Positions 1-11,665 of a stretch of 64,000 nucleotides of DNA are shown here, piece after piece. Source of the stretch: Zasmidium citrigriseum (taxonomy: Eukaryota > Ascomycota > Dothideomycetes > Mycosphaerellales > Mycosphaerellaceae); assembly GCA_002786025.1 (NCBI GenBank), contig NHNW01000046.1, forward strand, positions 248,001-312,000, given 5' to 3'. The first letter of the stretch is position 1. Each line of letters opens with the position of its first letter. A program made the translations under genes and the position numbers. The notes under the pieces are model-generated. The model searched no databases. It had not been told where the DNA came from and saw only the letters and a list, made by a program, of their open reading frames with translations.

Positions 1-412
1 CAGCCAACATATCTGGTAGGACACATTTTGTAGACCAGAACGCCCCGAAGAGATTGATCTTCGTGAACTGCTCGAATTCGCTGGACTCCGTCTCCAGTAT
101 CTTCCGGCCGTTGACACGACGAGCACCCGCATTATACACCAGAACCTGGACAGGCCCCAGCTCGTCGCGGATCTTCTTGAAACTCGAAATGACAGACTCC
201 TCAACTCTCAGATCTGTAATATAGTATCGTGCTGTCCCTTTCCCATAGTCGGCGTCGATCCCCTGGGCCATCGTCTGGAGCTTGTCTTCGGTCCGGGCGA
301 GGAGTGCCACCACGAATCCTTCTGCAGTGAATCGGCGAGCGACAGCCTCGCCAATGCCTGGACCCGCACCCACAACCGCAATCACAGGCTTCTTTGAACC
401 GTTGAAGGACAT
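1..412 (-). CDS. Short-chain dehydrogenase/reductase, N-terminal part (cut by window edge)
   Basis: About 137 codons are visible from an ATG at 410-412; the gene continues beyond position 1. The N-terminus has the Rossmann nucleotide-binding pattern of SDR enzymes (VVGAGPGIGEAVARRF, residues about 14-29, a GxGxGIG-type glycine motif). An LVYNAGA stretch near residue 99 matches the family NAG motif. The Ser-Tyr-Lys catalytic residues would lie in the missing part. The family uses NAD(P)H to reduce or oxidise carbonyl and alcohol groups; the substrate cannot be inferred. No intron is seen in the visible part. Confidence 0.85.
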   Translation of the reverse strand, partial: MSFNGSKKPVIAVVGAGPGIGEAVARRFTAEGFVVALLARTEDKLQTMAQGIDADYGKGTARYYITDLRVEESVISSFKKIRDELGPVQVLVYNAGARRVNGRKILETESSEFEQFTKINLFGAFWSTKCVLPDMLA

Positions 413-1112
413 GGTGGTTAGTCGTGGGGAAAGTGGCTGCTCGTCAGCAGTCGAAGGTGGTCCTTTTCAATGGACGTGACGTTGAAGTCGTCGGCTCGTT
501 TGTCATCCTCGGACCCGTTGACGGCATGTCATTGGCTGGCTAAGGAGTTCTGCTTCCAAACATGGCAAAGCCCGAGCCAGGGCTTCGGTATGATGAGTGA
601 ACAGAAAGGTTGAGTTTCATGGTCAAGTACTTTGTGGGTGAAAATTGCGTGCTGTTTCGTGGCAGTGAAACCGAGAATGAATAAATACATACTCATCAAT
701 TTTCGCTAACTCCCATTGTCCAGGTGCATTGGCCGCTCGTCGACTCCGGCCACCGGGCGAATCGTAGATGTCCAGGAATTACGAAACATGGAAAGCCAGG
801 TGAGAAAGAAGCACGTTGACATCCAGAACAGTCGATTCGGTATCATCGACACTACTCTCATCTCGAATGAAGCCGCGCCAACACTATGTCGGTGTGCAAC
901 GACCGGTATTTGGATAAAGCCCACTCGTCGTTCATCGCCGGGAGTATATCGAGTTGAAGGTGGGTGGCGTTGCAAGTGAAGGAACTGTCTGGGAGTCGAT
1001 CGATTGCTTCGTCAAGCTTGACCCATATTTCGGTACTGACATCCGCTTGAGAAACCCCGTCCATGAGGTATTCCGAAAGGTTTGACATCCCCAACGCGTC
1101 ATTGCCCACCCT
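413..1112. other. Intergenic region, no supported gene
   Basis: This 700-bp stretch lies between the start of the dehydrogenase gene and the stop of the next minus-strand gene. It should contain the dehydrogenase promoter and the 3' end of the mitochondrial-protein gene. Open frames of 80-90 codons occur on both strands, but they overlap one another and show no recognisable domain, so I do not call them genes. Confidence 0.5.
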
Positions 1113-2387
1113 TTACAACCAAGATGTCCTTCGTCCTGGATCGCCTGACTGTGACCTCAACAACCCTTCAGCCTGTCTTGTTCTCTGGTCCAATATCCGG
1201 GAGACATCATTGAGGGTCTCTCTCGCCAGCTGCTCAGCATCCGCACTCTTGGTCTCAGCTGCCTCCTTGAGTTGCTGAAGCTGGGGAAGAATCTTCGATC
1301 CGTCTGGTAGTCTGCTGAGCCAGTTCGAGAGACTGCCACTCGAATGCTGCTGAGACCTCTTGGTGATGTCCTTGATGTACCGCTCGAGCTCCCCTGTGCT
1401 GCCACTCATGACTGCTTGTCTAATTTTCTCTGACACCTCTTTGGCACGCCCCAACCTGAGAGTATCCATGTTCTCGTCCACGATACGCTTTACCCTTGGG
1501 TTCCGCTCAAGCATCGGCTGCATCTGCTCCATGGCGACAAACCAAGCCTGCTCGCTTCTGGATTTGATCTGGCGGGCCTTGTCCTGCACGATGGTGTTAA
1601 TTCGATCCACGGTGCCTCCGTCGACGCCCTGTTTGACAATGTTGGAAACCTGGCAGAAGGTCTCATCGACTTCTCTCTTCGCGCCCGGTCCAAGTCGGTC
1701 ACCAAGTCTTCTCAGCTGCTCGAAAGAGCCATCCAACCTGTCTCTCATCTCTGGGTGTTTGTCCAGGATTTGCTCCGCCACATCCCCTGCCAGGGATGAT
1801 AGCTCTTCCAGTCTTCGAGAGAGGATATACCAGGTCTCGTTGACCGTTTCTAAGCTCGTGCCTTTCCTTGTTGAGACATCGCGCAGCTCCTCGTACGTGT
1901 CGCGTACGATCTCATTGACCTCCGTCTCGTGTTTCTCCCTTACTCTTTCCAGATCTTTGAACGATTTCTCAACAAACTCATGTCCACCAGGTATCCAGGG
2001 AGAGTACTTGTCGGCCACCTCTTTGAGTGCTTTGATGACTTCATCTGTCGGTCCGGGAGTGATTTCCCTGAACTGCACCTTGAACTGCTCCGGACCAGGA
2101 CTCAAAAACTTTTGGACTTGGTCGACATGTTGACTTGTGGGACGCGGATCGAAATAGTTGTCCCAGAGGAACCATGCCAGCAGGACGACACCTCCTCCAA
2201 CGCAACCTCCCGTCACCGCTGGGCCGAAGCGGCTGGTCTGGCTGTGAGAGTGTCCACGATCGGTCCAGGCGTTGTGTCTAGGTCGTGTAGTGCCAAAACT
2301 CCGCTGGCAGAAGGGTCTGGTGGCGTCTCGCCTGGCTTGAAAGCGGATGGTATTCAAGGCGCGTGCAGTAGCTTTGCTTGACACCAT
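1113..2387 (-). CDS. Predicted mitochondrial membrane protein with long helical coiled-coil region
   Basis: A 424-residue intronless frame. The open frame extends further upstream, but only through a GTG and sequence that does not look coding. I start at the ATG at 2385-2387 because it begins a typical mitochondrial presequence rich in Arg, Ser and Ala (MVSSKATARALNTIRFQARR). A glycine-rich hydrophobic segment (AVTGGCVGGGVVLLAWFLW, about residues 61-79) is a likely single membrane span. The remaining 340 residues are charged and helical, with heptad-like repeats of Leu/Val and Glu/Arg, resembling apolipoprotein-like or coiled-coil proteins. I do not recognise a named family. A position in the inner membrane with the helical domain on one side is inferred. 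It shares its upstream region with APL3. Confidence 0.7.
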   Translation of the reverse strand: MVSSKATARALNTIRFQARRDATRPFCQRSFGTTRPRHNAWTDRGHSHSQTSRFGPAVTGGCVGGGVVLLAWFLWDNYFDPRPTSQHVDQVQKFLSPGPEQFKVQFREITPGPTDEVIKALKEVADKYSPWIPGGHEFVEKSFKDLERVREKHETEVNEIVRDTYEELRDVSTRKGTSLETVNETWYILSRRLEELSSLAGDVAEQILDKHPEMRDRLDGSFEQLRRLGDRLGPGAKREVDETFCQVSNIVKQGVDGGTVDRINTIVQDKARQIKSRSEQAWFVAMEQMQPMLERNPRVKRIVDENMDTLRLGRAKEVSEKIRQAVMSGSTGELERYIKDITKRSQQHSSGSLSNWLSRLPDGSKILPQLQQLKEAAETKSADAEQLARETLNDVSRILDQRTRQAEGLLRSQSGDPGRRTSWL

Positions 2388-3538
2388 CCTCTGTGTCGTT
2401 CGCGGAGTAGCTGCGTAACGCCCAAGGAGTCTAATGTGTGGTCGAAGGGAGAGAAGGAAAGAAAGAGAGGCCAAAACAACAGACTTACAAAACTTTTCTC
2501 TCGGCATACAGAGATTCACATGCTCGTCATGGTCATCCGATTTCGCATTGCTCGAGGTGACGCTAGAAAGATCGAGCTGGGTATGCAGGTACACGAACGT
2601 GGCGACGTCTTCCGATGTCTTTCCGAGCGTGTGAGGATGCGCGGCAGGGATAACGGCCAGTCACATGCGAGGGAGGGTGAAAGATCTTATCTGATAAGAT
2701 TTTCTGGTGCCACAGTCCTCACGGACGGTCCACGTCGTCTCAGCGATGATTTAAGGTGTGCTGGAGTGCATGGCGGTATTGCGGTGTGACTGAGTTGTAC
2801 AGTATGGTGTCTGTGACACGGGCTGTGTATTGCGCACGGCAGGCAGGCTCTGCCAGAAGAGAGCAGACCACACAAGTACAGCTCCGTTCCCGATTGCCAG
2901 TAGTGAGGCCAGTATACATGATGGGCAAGCAAAGTGTCGAGACCCCTTGAGCGTTGGTGGCGAGCATTTGCGGCCTTATGAGCAGTACGTCTGCTTTCCG
3001 CTGCCGTCATCCTGTCCCGCAACGATGATAGCATCGAATAGTCCCCATGAGCTGCGATGAGGGCGTCCGGAATTCCGTCAAGTCAATGATGGTTGACATG
3101 GCATTGTTCGCGTTGTTGTTGGCAGCCGAAGAAGCCAGAGACGCGGAGCTGACGCCGGGGCAGCGAAGCCCGGAGCTTGGACTGCACTTGCCGAGCGCAG
3201 GAGAGGCTTCAAATATGACATATCCATCCCATATTGCTGCTGGAGTATGTGTCGATGAGATGAAACGCTCCTGACACGCCCTGCAAGCTGCTCGCGCACT
3301 GCTGCACGCCACCATCCCTCATCCCTCCCGCCAGCCCGCGCGCCAAGCCCTGACCTGAGCCAGCTTCCGCCGCGCAACGACGCCTGCTGTGGGACTCCTC
3401 CGTCCCTCCCTCCCCCTTCGACTTCCGCACCGCTACGTCTCTCCTTCCGCCCGCCGCGACATCGATCCTGCCCCCGCGAGCCTCGCGCTTGGCTGGCCCC
3501 CTCGCTGACGGATCCGCCCTGGAGGCGCCGTCGCCATC
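2388..3538. promoter_or_regulatory. Bidirectional promoter region between mitochondrial protein gene and APL3
   Basis: This 1,150-bp gap separates two divergent starts, so it must hold both promoters. Its APL3-proximal part (about 3,290-3,500) is strongly pyrimidine-rich (runs of ccctccc/cttcc), as is common just upstream of fungal start codons. No TATA box or specific factor site can be named. Short overlapping frames in it lack any domain. Confidence 0.5.
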
Positions 3539-6442
3539 ATGGCCGCCGCCGCGTCGGCCATCTTTAACAGGGGCATGGGCACCGCCGGAAAGGAGAATAC
3601 CATGCGCGGGCTCGTCTCCTTCATCGCCGACCTGCGCAATGCGCGCGCCCGTGAGCTGGAGGAGAAGCGCATCAACAAGGAGCTCGCCAACATTCGCCAG
3701 AAGTTCAAGCAGGGCAACCTCTCCGGTTACGACAAGAAGAAGTACGTCTGCAAGCTGCTGTACATCTACATCTTAGGCTGGAACGTCGATTTCGGTCACC
3801 TCGAAGCCGTCAACCTCATATCTGCCACCAAGTACTCCGAAAAGCAGATAGGCTACCTTGCCGTTACCCTCTTCCTGCACGAGCAACACGAGCTGTTACA
3901 TCTGGTCGTCAACAGCATCCGAAAAGACCTCGCCGACCACAACGAGCTCAACAACTGCCTGGCCCTGCATGCAATCGCCAATGTTGGAGGGAAAGAGATG
4001 GGCGAGGCTCTCTGCGCCGAAGTACACAGACTTTTGATATCTCCAACCTCAAAACCGTTCGTCAAGAAGAAAGCCGCCCTCACTTTGCTGCGGCTGTACC
4101 GGAAAGTACCCACAATCGTTCAGCCGGAATGGAGCGAGCGGATAATCGCCATCATGGACGATCCGGACATGGGTGTTGCTTTGTCAGTGACATCTCTGGT
4201 CATGACCCTGGCCCAGGACGATCCAGACTCTTACAAGGGCTGCTACGTGAAGGCTGCGCAAAGACTGCGTAAGGTGGTGGTCGAGCACGAGTATTCTGGA
4301 GACTACGTATACTACAAGGTGCCATGTCCTTGGCTGCAGGTGAAGCTTTTGCGGCTGTTGCAATACTTCCCTCCTTCAGAAGACTCGCATGTACGGCAGT
4401 TGATGCGCGACTCTCTCCAAGTGATTTTGGATAACGCCATGGAATCGCCCAAGAACGTCCAGCAGAACAATGCCCAAAACGCCGTCCTTTTTGAAGCGAT
4501 CAATCTAATTATACATCTGGACACCGAGCGAGACTTGATGGTTCAAATCTCTACCAAATTAGGCAAGTTCATCGGGTCGCGCGAGACGAATGTGAGGTAC
4601 TTGGGCCTCGAAGCCATGACCCATCTGGCCGTGCGCGCCGAAACCATGGATCCTATCAAAAAGCATCAGCAGATCATCATCGAGTCGCTGCGCGACCGCG
4701 ACATTACAGTACGGCGGCAAGGTCTGGATCTCTTGTACAGCATGTGTGACGCCACAAATTCCCAGAAGATTGTACATGAACTCCTCAAATATCTGCAATC
4801 CGCAGATTACGCCATCAGAGAAGAGATGGTCCTCAAGATCGCCATTCTCACCGAGAAGTATGCTACCGATGTGAAGTGGTACGTCGATATTTCGATGCGA
4901 CTCATTGCTATGGCCGGCGATCACGTCAGCGATGAAGTATGGCAGCGAATCATCCAGATCGTTACCAACAACGATGAACTGCAAGTATACGCCGCCCAAA
5001 ATATCCTCCAGTACTGCAAGGCGGACCACTGCCACGAAACGCTGGTCAAGATAGGCAGCTACATCTTGGGCGAGTTCGGTCATCTTATTGCAGACGTCAA
5101 GGGTTGCAGTCCCATCGAACAATTCATGGCTCTGCAAGCCAAATTCGGATCCAGCCCACCGAATACGAGGGCGATGATTCTATCTGCATTCATCAAGTTT
5201 GTGAACTTGTTTCCGGAGATTAGACCTCAGCTTCTGCAAGCGTTCCGCACGTACAGCCACTCGCTCGACTCGGAACTCCAGCAGCGAGCCTGCGAATATC
5301 TCACGATAGCCACCATGCCCGACGATTCACTTCTACGGACGATATGCGACGAAATGCCACCTTTTCCAGAGCGGGCGTCAGCCCTCTTGTCGAAGCTGGA
5401 CAAGAAGCAAGGTGCTGTGGGCGACAAGAGAACTTGGGCAATCACTGCGAAAGATGGCCTGCCGAGCTTGGACAGGAGTGGAACTCTCAAGCGGAATTTC
5501 TCTGCGGGTGCGACGGCCACCTTGCAATCGAATGGTGCCGCGAACGGTCTCAATGGATCGCATGCCAATGGTGCGGTCAAGACACCCATCGACGAGCTGG
5601 CGGGCCTGGACCTCACCAGCGGCGGTGCTCCTAACCTGGCCAGCGCCTCGCATCTGTCTCCGGACTGGGAGCCCGGCTACAACAGATTAGTCCTCAGACC
5701 AGAGGGAATTCTCTACGAAGACATACAGGTACAAGTTGGTCTGCGATCGGAGTATCGCGCAGAAGTTGGGTGCATCATACTATACTTCACTAACAAGTCT
5801 TCGGCACCGATTCAATCATTCACCACCACCTTGGACAACCGCTCCTCCGAGCACCTCAAGCCCGATGTGAAAAGTCTTCCGGACACAACGGTACGTCCTG
5901 GTGAGCAGACTCAGCAGATGATCATGTTCGAGGCCAAAGGGGTCTTTACCGATCCGCCTACGATCCGCATCTCTTACATGGCTGGTGCATTGCAGGCCTT
6001 GACTTTGCAACTGCCCGTAGTCTTGCACAAGTACATGGACGGCGCCGTGCTCAGTGCAGACGACTTCTTCAAGCGTTGGAAGCAGATCGGAGGCGCGCCA
6101 AGAGAATCTCAAAAGATCTTCCAGGGCTATGATGTTTCATCTGAGAACACCAGAAGACTGCTTCAAGGATTCAAGTGGGGCATCCTCGATGGTGTCGACC
6201 CCAATGCGAGGAACTTCGTTGGAGCAACAGTTCTTCACACAAGTGCCGGCAAGTTTGGGTGTCTGTTGAGGCTGGAGCCGAATCATGAGAACAAGGTAAG
6301 CCACATGAACATTTCTCGCAAGTTGCAGTACTGACTTTGGCTCCAGTTTTACCGCTTGACTATACGAGCGACAGACGAGGCTGTTCCGCCTGTGCTGGCG
6401 AAGGTCATGGAGGAACGGCTGAGCCAGCCTTTTCCGCACTAG
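3539..6442 (+). CDS. APL3: AP-2 complex subunit alpha (alpha adaptin)
   Basis: Large subunit of the AP-2 adaptor, which links cargo and PIP2 to the coat during endocytosis at the plasma membrane. Exons are 3539-6295 and 6347-6442, with a 51-bp intron (gtaagc...tccag) at 6296-6346, giving 950 residues, normal for the family. The N-terminus is highly conserved (MRGLVSFIADLRNARARELE from residue 22, then the INKELANIRQKFK region of the PIP2-binding site). An armadillo-type adaptin trunk fills about residues 25-600, followed by a Gly/Asn/Ala-rich hinge (about 630-700). The C-terminal appendage domain (about 715-950) ends ERLSQPFPH. The start could be the second Met at residue 12 or 22, but the first ATG gives the longest model. 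Confidence 0.95.
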
Positions 6443-7202
6443 TATCCATTACTCTGCTTTTCGACACAGCGCTGCATCGGTTGCAAAATGATGGGTATCG
6501 CATGGGCTAATGCATTATGGCGCTGTCGGTCACGGGAACTGGGTATACCACTTGTAAAGCGTTTCGTCGTTGCTGAAATGTACAGAAGCTGTTGACACGA
6601 AAGAGATTTCGACGTCACTGCAAATCACTCTCGATTGTTTGTCTTTCATCGCGCCGTTTCCAGCACATAAACAAGGCGTTGGTCAATCAATCTGTCCTGC
6701 TCAAGCAGCTTCGCTCCCGCCTGCTCGCCGGAGAGGCTAGAGGATACCATGCCTGGCTCAGTTGTGCATTGCGAGAAGGCTGAGCACCTACCGCCGCCCT
6801 GCAACAAAGAGCGGGTCTTCGACGGGACTGACAAGATCTGCTTGGCGATTCCAATACGCCTTGGCCAGCGCACCTAGATTGAGTAGCGGCGTCTGAGAAA
6901 AGTAGGAAAGAAGAATTCAAAAGGAGCGATATCCACGGACCAAAGTCCGTGGTCATTTTCACTTGAATGAAGCTCCAACTATACCGCAAAAGGCAAGCGA
7001 TTCCTTGCCGAAGTAGGTTGGTCCCCGTCGATCCTTCAGCTGGGGCTGAACGAGTAACTTGAACTCAAGGATCGTGCAATTTGTGGCACGGACAAGCAGT
7101 GTTGTGAAGGGCGCTCGGCATTGGAAGCCTTCTCAACACTTGCAGAGCCTCTTGTCTCCTCAGAAAGGAAAACAGTCTTTGCAAATTTCCACTGCCTCGC
7201 CC
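6443..7202. other. Intergenic region, APL3 3' flank and promoter of next gene
   Basis: About 760 bp between APL3 and the transcription-factor-like gene on the same strand. I see short overlapping frames only. The reading frame of the next gene is open upstream to about 7,059, but only from a TTG, so this part is treated as 5' untranslated sequence. Confidence 0.5.
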
Positions 7203-8633
7203 ATGACAGGTATCCGCTTCGTGCCGCAGACGGGCACCAAGCACGATGATCAAGACACACGGAAGCTCATTCGACGCCATGTCATGATGGGCAAGAATCG
7301 AGGTCGAACGCCACATCCCAAGCAGCCGGCAATGCAAGGCGCCGCAGTGTTCAGGGCAAACGAAGGCCAAGATTCACAAGAGCCAATGCAGTCATCATCC
7401 GTCATCCCCGGCCGAATTGGTACAGATCTTTCATTCCTGGAGTTTGCAGACACCGTGGATCCGGCGCTTATGAACGACACCTTACTCTTCTGCTCGGCTA
7501 CGAATGAGAACATGTTCGCCCTTGCGCCTTGCATGGCCTTCAACGCCCCGGACACGTTGGCTACATGCCTGGCTAGGCTCTCCTGCGATGCACTTTACGT
7601 CAATGTTCTCGTTATGGGCACGCAGTGCTATTTGGACCAGGCTTTCCGGAATGCTTCGCCGGAGCTCAGGGGACGCTGCTTGCACCATTACGGCAAAGCG
7701 ATATCGATTCTGAGAGAGCGACTGGCAAACGCAGAGAGACACCAAGTCGGGATCTCAGACATCACAATCAACTGTGTGATGATATTGGCGATGCATGCAT
7801 TGTCGACTGGCCAGTATGAGACTGCGAAGAACCATGTCGCGGGCGTGGGCAGACTCGTGGGCATTCGAGCTGGTGGTGTCAAATCATTCGAGGACAACAA
7901 GACGAGGGACATCGTAGATGTTTTGAGGTGAGCATTGTCAATGGACATTCATGGCAGGAGTGAACTGTGTTAAGCATGATTCATCACTAGATGCGATATC
8001 TCCATCTCGCTCGCGACCGGCCAGACACCTGTGCTCTTCCCAGGCTCTTCTTGTGAAAAGATGTTCCCGCTTCCAGAGTTCTGTGCCCTTGAAGAAGTAC
8101 CAAAAGACTCCTCCTACATCGTCAACACCAAGCTTTCTCAACTCTGGGATGTTGTTCGTCGATTTTGCGCCATGGTCACCAAAGCCGCCACCGATCAGCG
8201 AAAGATCCCGGAGCGGGTGATGCTGAATGCCATGGCTGCAGTCATGTATCGACTCCTAGACATGCCTGGCCTGCAAAGCTGGACCGATGAAACGATACGT
8301 CTTGCCATGCTATCTTTCTGCGCGAGTGTTTTCCTACATTGGGGACGGCTTCATCTGCCTTTCGATTGGCTTCAGTGCACGTACAAGCGGCATCTGGACC
8401 AGCTCATGCAAAATCATTCGGCCAGCATGGAGACTGGACTACTTCTATGGTTACTGACGACATACGGGATAACCTTCTCTCCTCTCTCTGGCGAAGACGT
8501 CGCCCAAATGCGAGACTGGACGAGAACGAGCAAAGGACAGGGGCCGGACGCTGTAAGAGGCTATCTCTGGATTGACATGGTCTGCGAAAGTCCCGCACAA
8601 GCGTTATTCCGCGAGATTGGTGTACTCGAATGA
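7203..8633 (+). CDS. Fungal transcription-factor-domain protein lacking a zinc cluster
   Basis: Two exons, 7203-7927 and 7991-8633, with a 63-bp intron (gtgagc...cactag), encode 455 residues. The start is the ATG before TGIRFVPQTG. The N-terminal pattern F-x-P...D-x-D...LIRRHVM plus a basic stretch is typical of a large fungal group that carries the fungal-specific transcription factor domain (Fungal_trans_2/DUF3468-like) without a Zn2Cys6 motif. The splice restores the conserved block VLRCDISISLATGQTPVLFP. The C-terminal half is helical, as expected of that domain. No DNA-binding motif is visible, so a direct role in transcription is not shown. Regulatory target unknown. The gene is convergent with ARP9, 197 bp apart. 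Confidence 0.7.
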
Positions 8634-8830
8634 TCTGATCGTTCTTACTCATCTCATCGATAACATGTGTCCTCTGATGGTGCCATACGCCCTTCCATGG
8701 CCGGAAGTTGGCCAAGGCAACACGAGATTACATTTCGACTCCGGACGGCCAGTCAATCTTCGTAGGACTCGTGAGAGCCAATGAGACACGATTTGCTTCA
8801 TGCATTCGATTTCAATCACACTGGAGACCC

Positions 8831-10812
8831 TCATAGTACAAAATCGTGCACGCCGGACGGCCCGGAGTCATTGTAATCCGTCCTGGTCATGTAGCCTTTG
8901 CTTGCGCCGCCATCGACAATGAAGAGCAGCTTGCCTGCCACCTGCGCACCCAAGAACGCCGCCTCATCATAGCCGACCTCTTTCCACTCGGGGAAGTACT
9001 CTGGGATTTTGGCCGTCTTGATGCTGGTCGGCGTCTGGCCGTGGGAGGAGTGCATGCTTTGCTGGTGGGGCTGGGGCATTCCTTGGGCAGACGGGTGCAG
9101 CTGAGGATTTTGGGCGGTGAGCGCAGCATGTAGGAGGGGGTTCACGCCGGAGCTGTGGTGTTGTTGGCCCGGAAGCTGTGGTTGGGGAGTGTTGGCACCC
9201 GTGGCCATGGGAGTCGACATGTTGGATGGCAATTCTGAGGTGAAGATGGTCGCTGACGAAGGCGAGATGATGTACTTGGCCTGGAGGGTGGCAAGCAGCG
9301 CCTCTTTGAAGCCTCGTACCTTCGATCCGTTGCCCAATATGATCATGTTGTCCCACAGCTCACTACGCTTGCCAAGCTCGCCACATGAAAGGACAGTGCG
9401 GTGAATAGCATCTGCCAGGCGATCGAGAACGCCACCAGATGCGGCTTGGAACCTCTCCGGACCGACTTCTACCTCTCGCCTCAGGCCGCCGGTTGGAGAC
9501 GTGTCTGTGGTGCCATCAGACTTTTCGAATCCTCCATCGGCAGGCTTGTCTGATACCGCCGACTGAGGTTCTTTGTTGGCACCATCGTCCAGGGCCGACT
9601 GCATGTCAGCCATGCCCTGAGTGGACATGCCGGCCTTCTTCATCGCGTCGTGCAGCGCAAAGTCCTCGTAGGTGAAGGTATTTCGACTCCTCTTAGAATT
9701 CGGTAACCTCGCGGGCTTGTTGGCTTGGATTTGCGCTTCGCTAGCTTTTCGCTGCTGTTTTGCAACCGCTTTCTCCTGCTTCTCGCGCTCTTTCTGCGCC
9801 AGATACTCGCCCATGTTCCCGCCTGTGACGATGCTTGCGATGTCGAGAACACCTTCCTCGTCCTCCAATTTCTTCTCCTCACCAACCTCGGTTCCTGGCT
9901 CGGGGCCTCGTGGTAGTTCCCCTGCGACTGAAGGTTTCCTCTGTCCCGGGGCTGCACCATCAGCACCTGTAGATGCTGCAGCTGCAGGATTTGTGGCACC
10001 TTCTGTTGCGTCTGATTCCGGCATCTCTGCGTCGGCGGGAAGGATCTCGCAGATGCTGCTCTTCTTTAACTGCTCACAGACATCCCTCGTAAAGCCTTTC
10101 CTACCTTTGAGCAGCTCCATCAGTCTCTGCGTCATCGCCTCACCGCCGCAGTCTGGCACTGCAAGCGATCTACCCACATCTTGTCGCACGAAGTCGGCGA
10201 TACAAGTGATGTCGGCCTTGTCCAGTCCCACATCGACCACTAGGGCGGTAGGAATGCCGTAGGCATACGTCGCGGCCAGTGCAGAATCCATCATGGCCAG
10301 TCCAGGAACTTTGAACTTCTCGAAAAAGAACTGCGCGACCTTTTCGTACTCTTTGTGTGTCCAGGAAGGTTCTGATATGAGGAGAATCGGGGTGTGGAAT
10401 GGCGGGTTGACGGTGTTGTAGACATGCTCCATCAAGGCGTAGAAACAGGGCCAGTCCACTATGCTCCCTTTCTGTATGGGCCAAACAGCACCCTCTTCTG
10501 AAATGCGGTCCTCTTCCCACTCGGGCTCTTCTGTGGAGTGGTCGCCATTTGTGGCTGCTGCCTCTCCCTCAGGCTTCGGCTTCTTCTCTTTCCGTCTGAT
10601 CTTGATAGGCTCATATTCGCCGGGTTGCTCAGCGGGAAACATGCGCGATCGTAGACGGAATCGGGCGGGTGTGAATGACTCGGGCAGACCTAGTTGGGCG
10701 AGGGTGGTTTGCGAGCCTGGCGCGATGATCTAGAGCAGAGAAAGTGAGTCTATACCCTACAACGTGATATGTTGAGTCTTACGAATATCTGATCATCGCG
10801 GAAGGGCGGCAT
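8831..10812 (-). CDS. ARP9: Actin-related protein 9, SWI/SNF-RSC chromatin remodelling subunit
   Basis: Exon 1 is only 30 bp (10812-10783, MPPFRDDQIF). A 53-bp intron (10782-10730) follows, then exon 2 from 10729 to 8831, for 642 residues. The joined N-terminus (IIAPGSQTTLAQLGLPESFT) and the blocks WPIQKGSIVDWPCFYALMEH, PILLISEPSWT and VVDVGLDKADITCIADFV fit the actin fold and match fungal ARP9-type proteins in my memory of the family. ARP9 pairs with ARP7 on the HSA helix of Snf2/Sth1-type ATPases in the nucleus. A long low-complexity insert (about residues 235-400, acidic, Ala/Gln/Lys-rich) interrupts the actin fold, a known ARP feature. ARP8 of INO80 is the main alternative, but the N-terminal blocks favour ARP9. 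Confidence 0.88.
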
Positions 10813-11665
10813 GCTGGGCGACGGAGAAAGTGAGGAAGGTCAGAGTATTGGAGGGCCTGCCTTGGGCCGGCAGAGGATTTGGCGACGATTACAAGCGCGC
10901 GCGGGCCAATGCCACGAATCTCGAGACAGTAGGTGGGCGAGTATCGCGAGATTCAGTGGGCGTAATATCAAATGCAGGCGATGCGGGGTGGTGGGTTGGG
11001 ATTGTTTGCGACAGGGCGGGTGGTGCAGCAGAAGACGTGAAGTCGACGCGACAAGATCTCGCGGGAGCGGGACGCCTCCGAACAACCGATCCGACTGCCG
11101 TTTAGCTCACATCCAACCATCAACAGCAACAATGTGCAATCAGAGCAGTAATTCTATCGAAGAGAACACGAGCTATTGATTCAGAATCGCTTTTGGTTAA
11201 TCGAAATGCTCACTCGGCGTGAGAAAGAGTGCGAACAAGTCGTGATGACGTTCTCTTGGGCTCACTACATCTGCTTCACGCTACCTGAACACCCTCGAGA
11301 GATTAGTAGCGGCCACGCGATGCCTGCCAACAACAAACCCTATAGCAATTGTATACGAGCCTGATGTTGTCTATTTGTTGTCTGCGAGGCTCGCTACGGC
11401 CAAGCGACGCTCGTGAGATTTCTGTGACGCCAACGTCTCGAGGGCAGCAAAAGACGATGGCTGGGACGCGTGGCTGAGCAGCAGAGCCCAACACCACACC
11501 CGGCACCAGAAATCCACGGCGCTCCATCTCGCTCTCCAGCACCTTCACCAGACACGACAGCGTTCCCTTTTCTTTCATGACACTCATTTTGGCCCCGTAA
11601 GAATTCGATAATGCGACCAAACTCCCACTTCCCTCCCAGCATAGCGACGGCGGTGCATTTTTCCC
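10813..11665. promoter_or_regulatory. Divergent promoter region, ARP9 / DUF2235 gene
   Basis: This 853-bp stretch separates the ARP9 start (minus) from the DUF2235 gene start (plus) and must carry both promoters. I see no convincing gene or named binding site. Short frames on both strands overlap and have no domain. An in-frame TAG at 11642-11644 just upstream supports the chosen DUF2235 start. Confidence 0.5.

Noticed and set aside
706..1109. Several 80-90 codon frames on both strands
   Set aside because: They overlap each other on opposite strands and show no conserved pattern; intergenic noise.
1360..2133. 257-codon plus-strand frame opposite the mitochondrial protein gene
   Set aside because: Antisense shadow of a clearly coding minus-strand frame; Ser/Leu-rich with no domain and no splice or start support.
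4559..5137. 192-codon minus-strand frame inside APL3
   Set aside because: Lies wholly opposite conserved APL3 coding sequence and has no recognisable domain.
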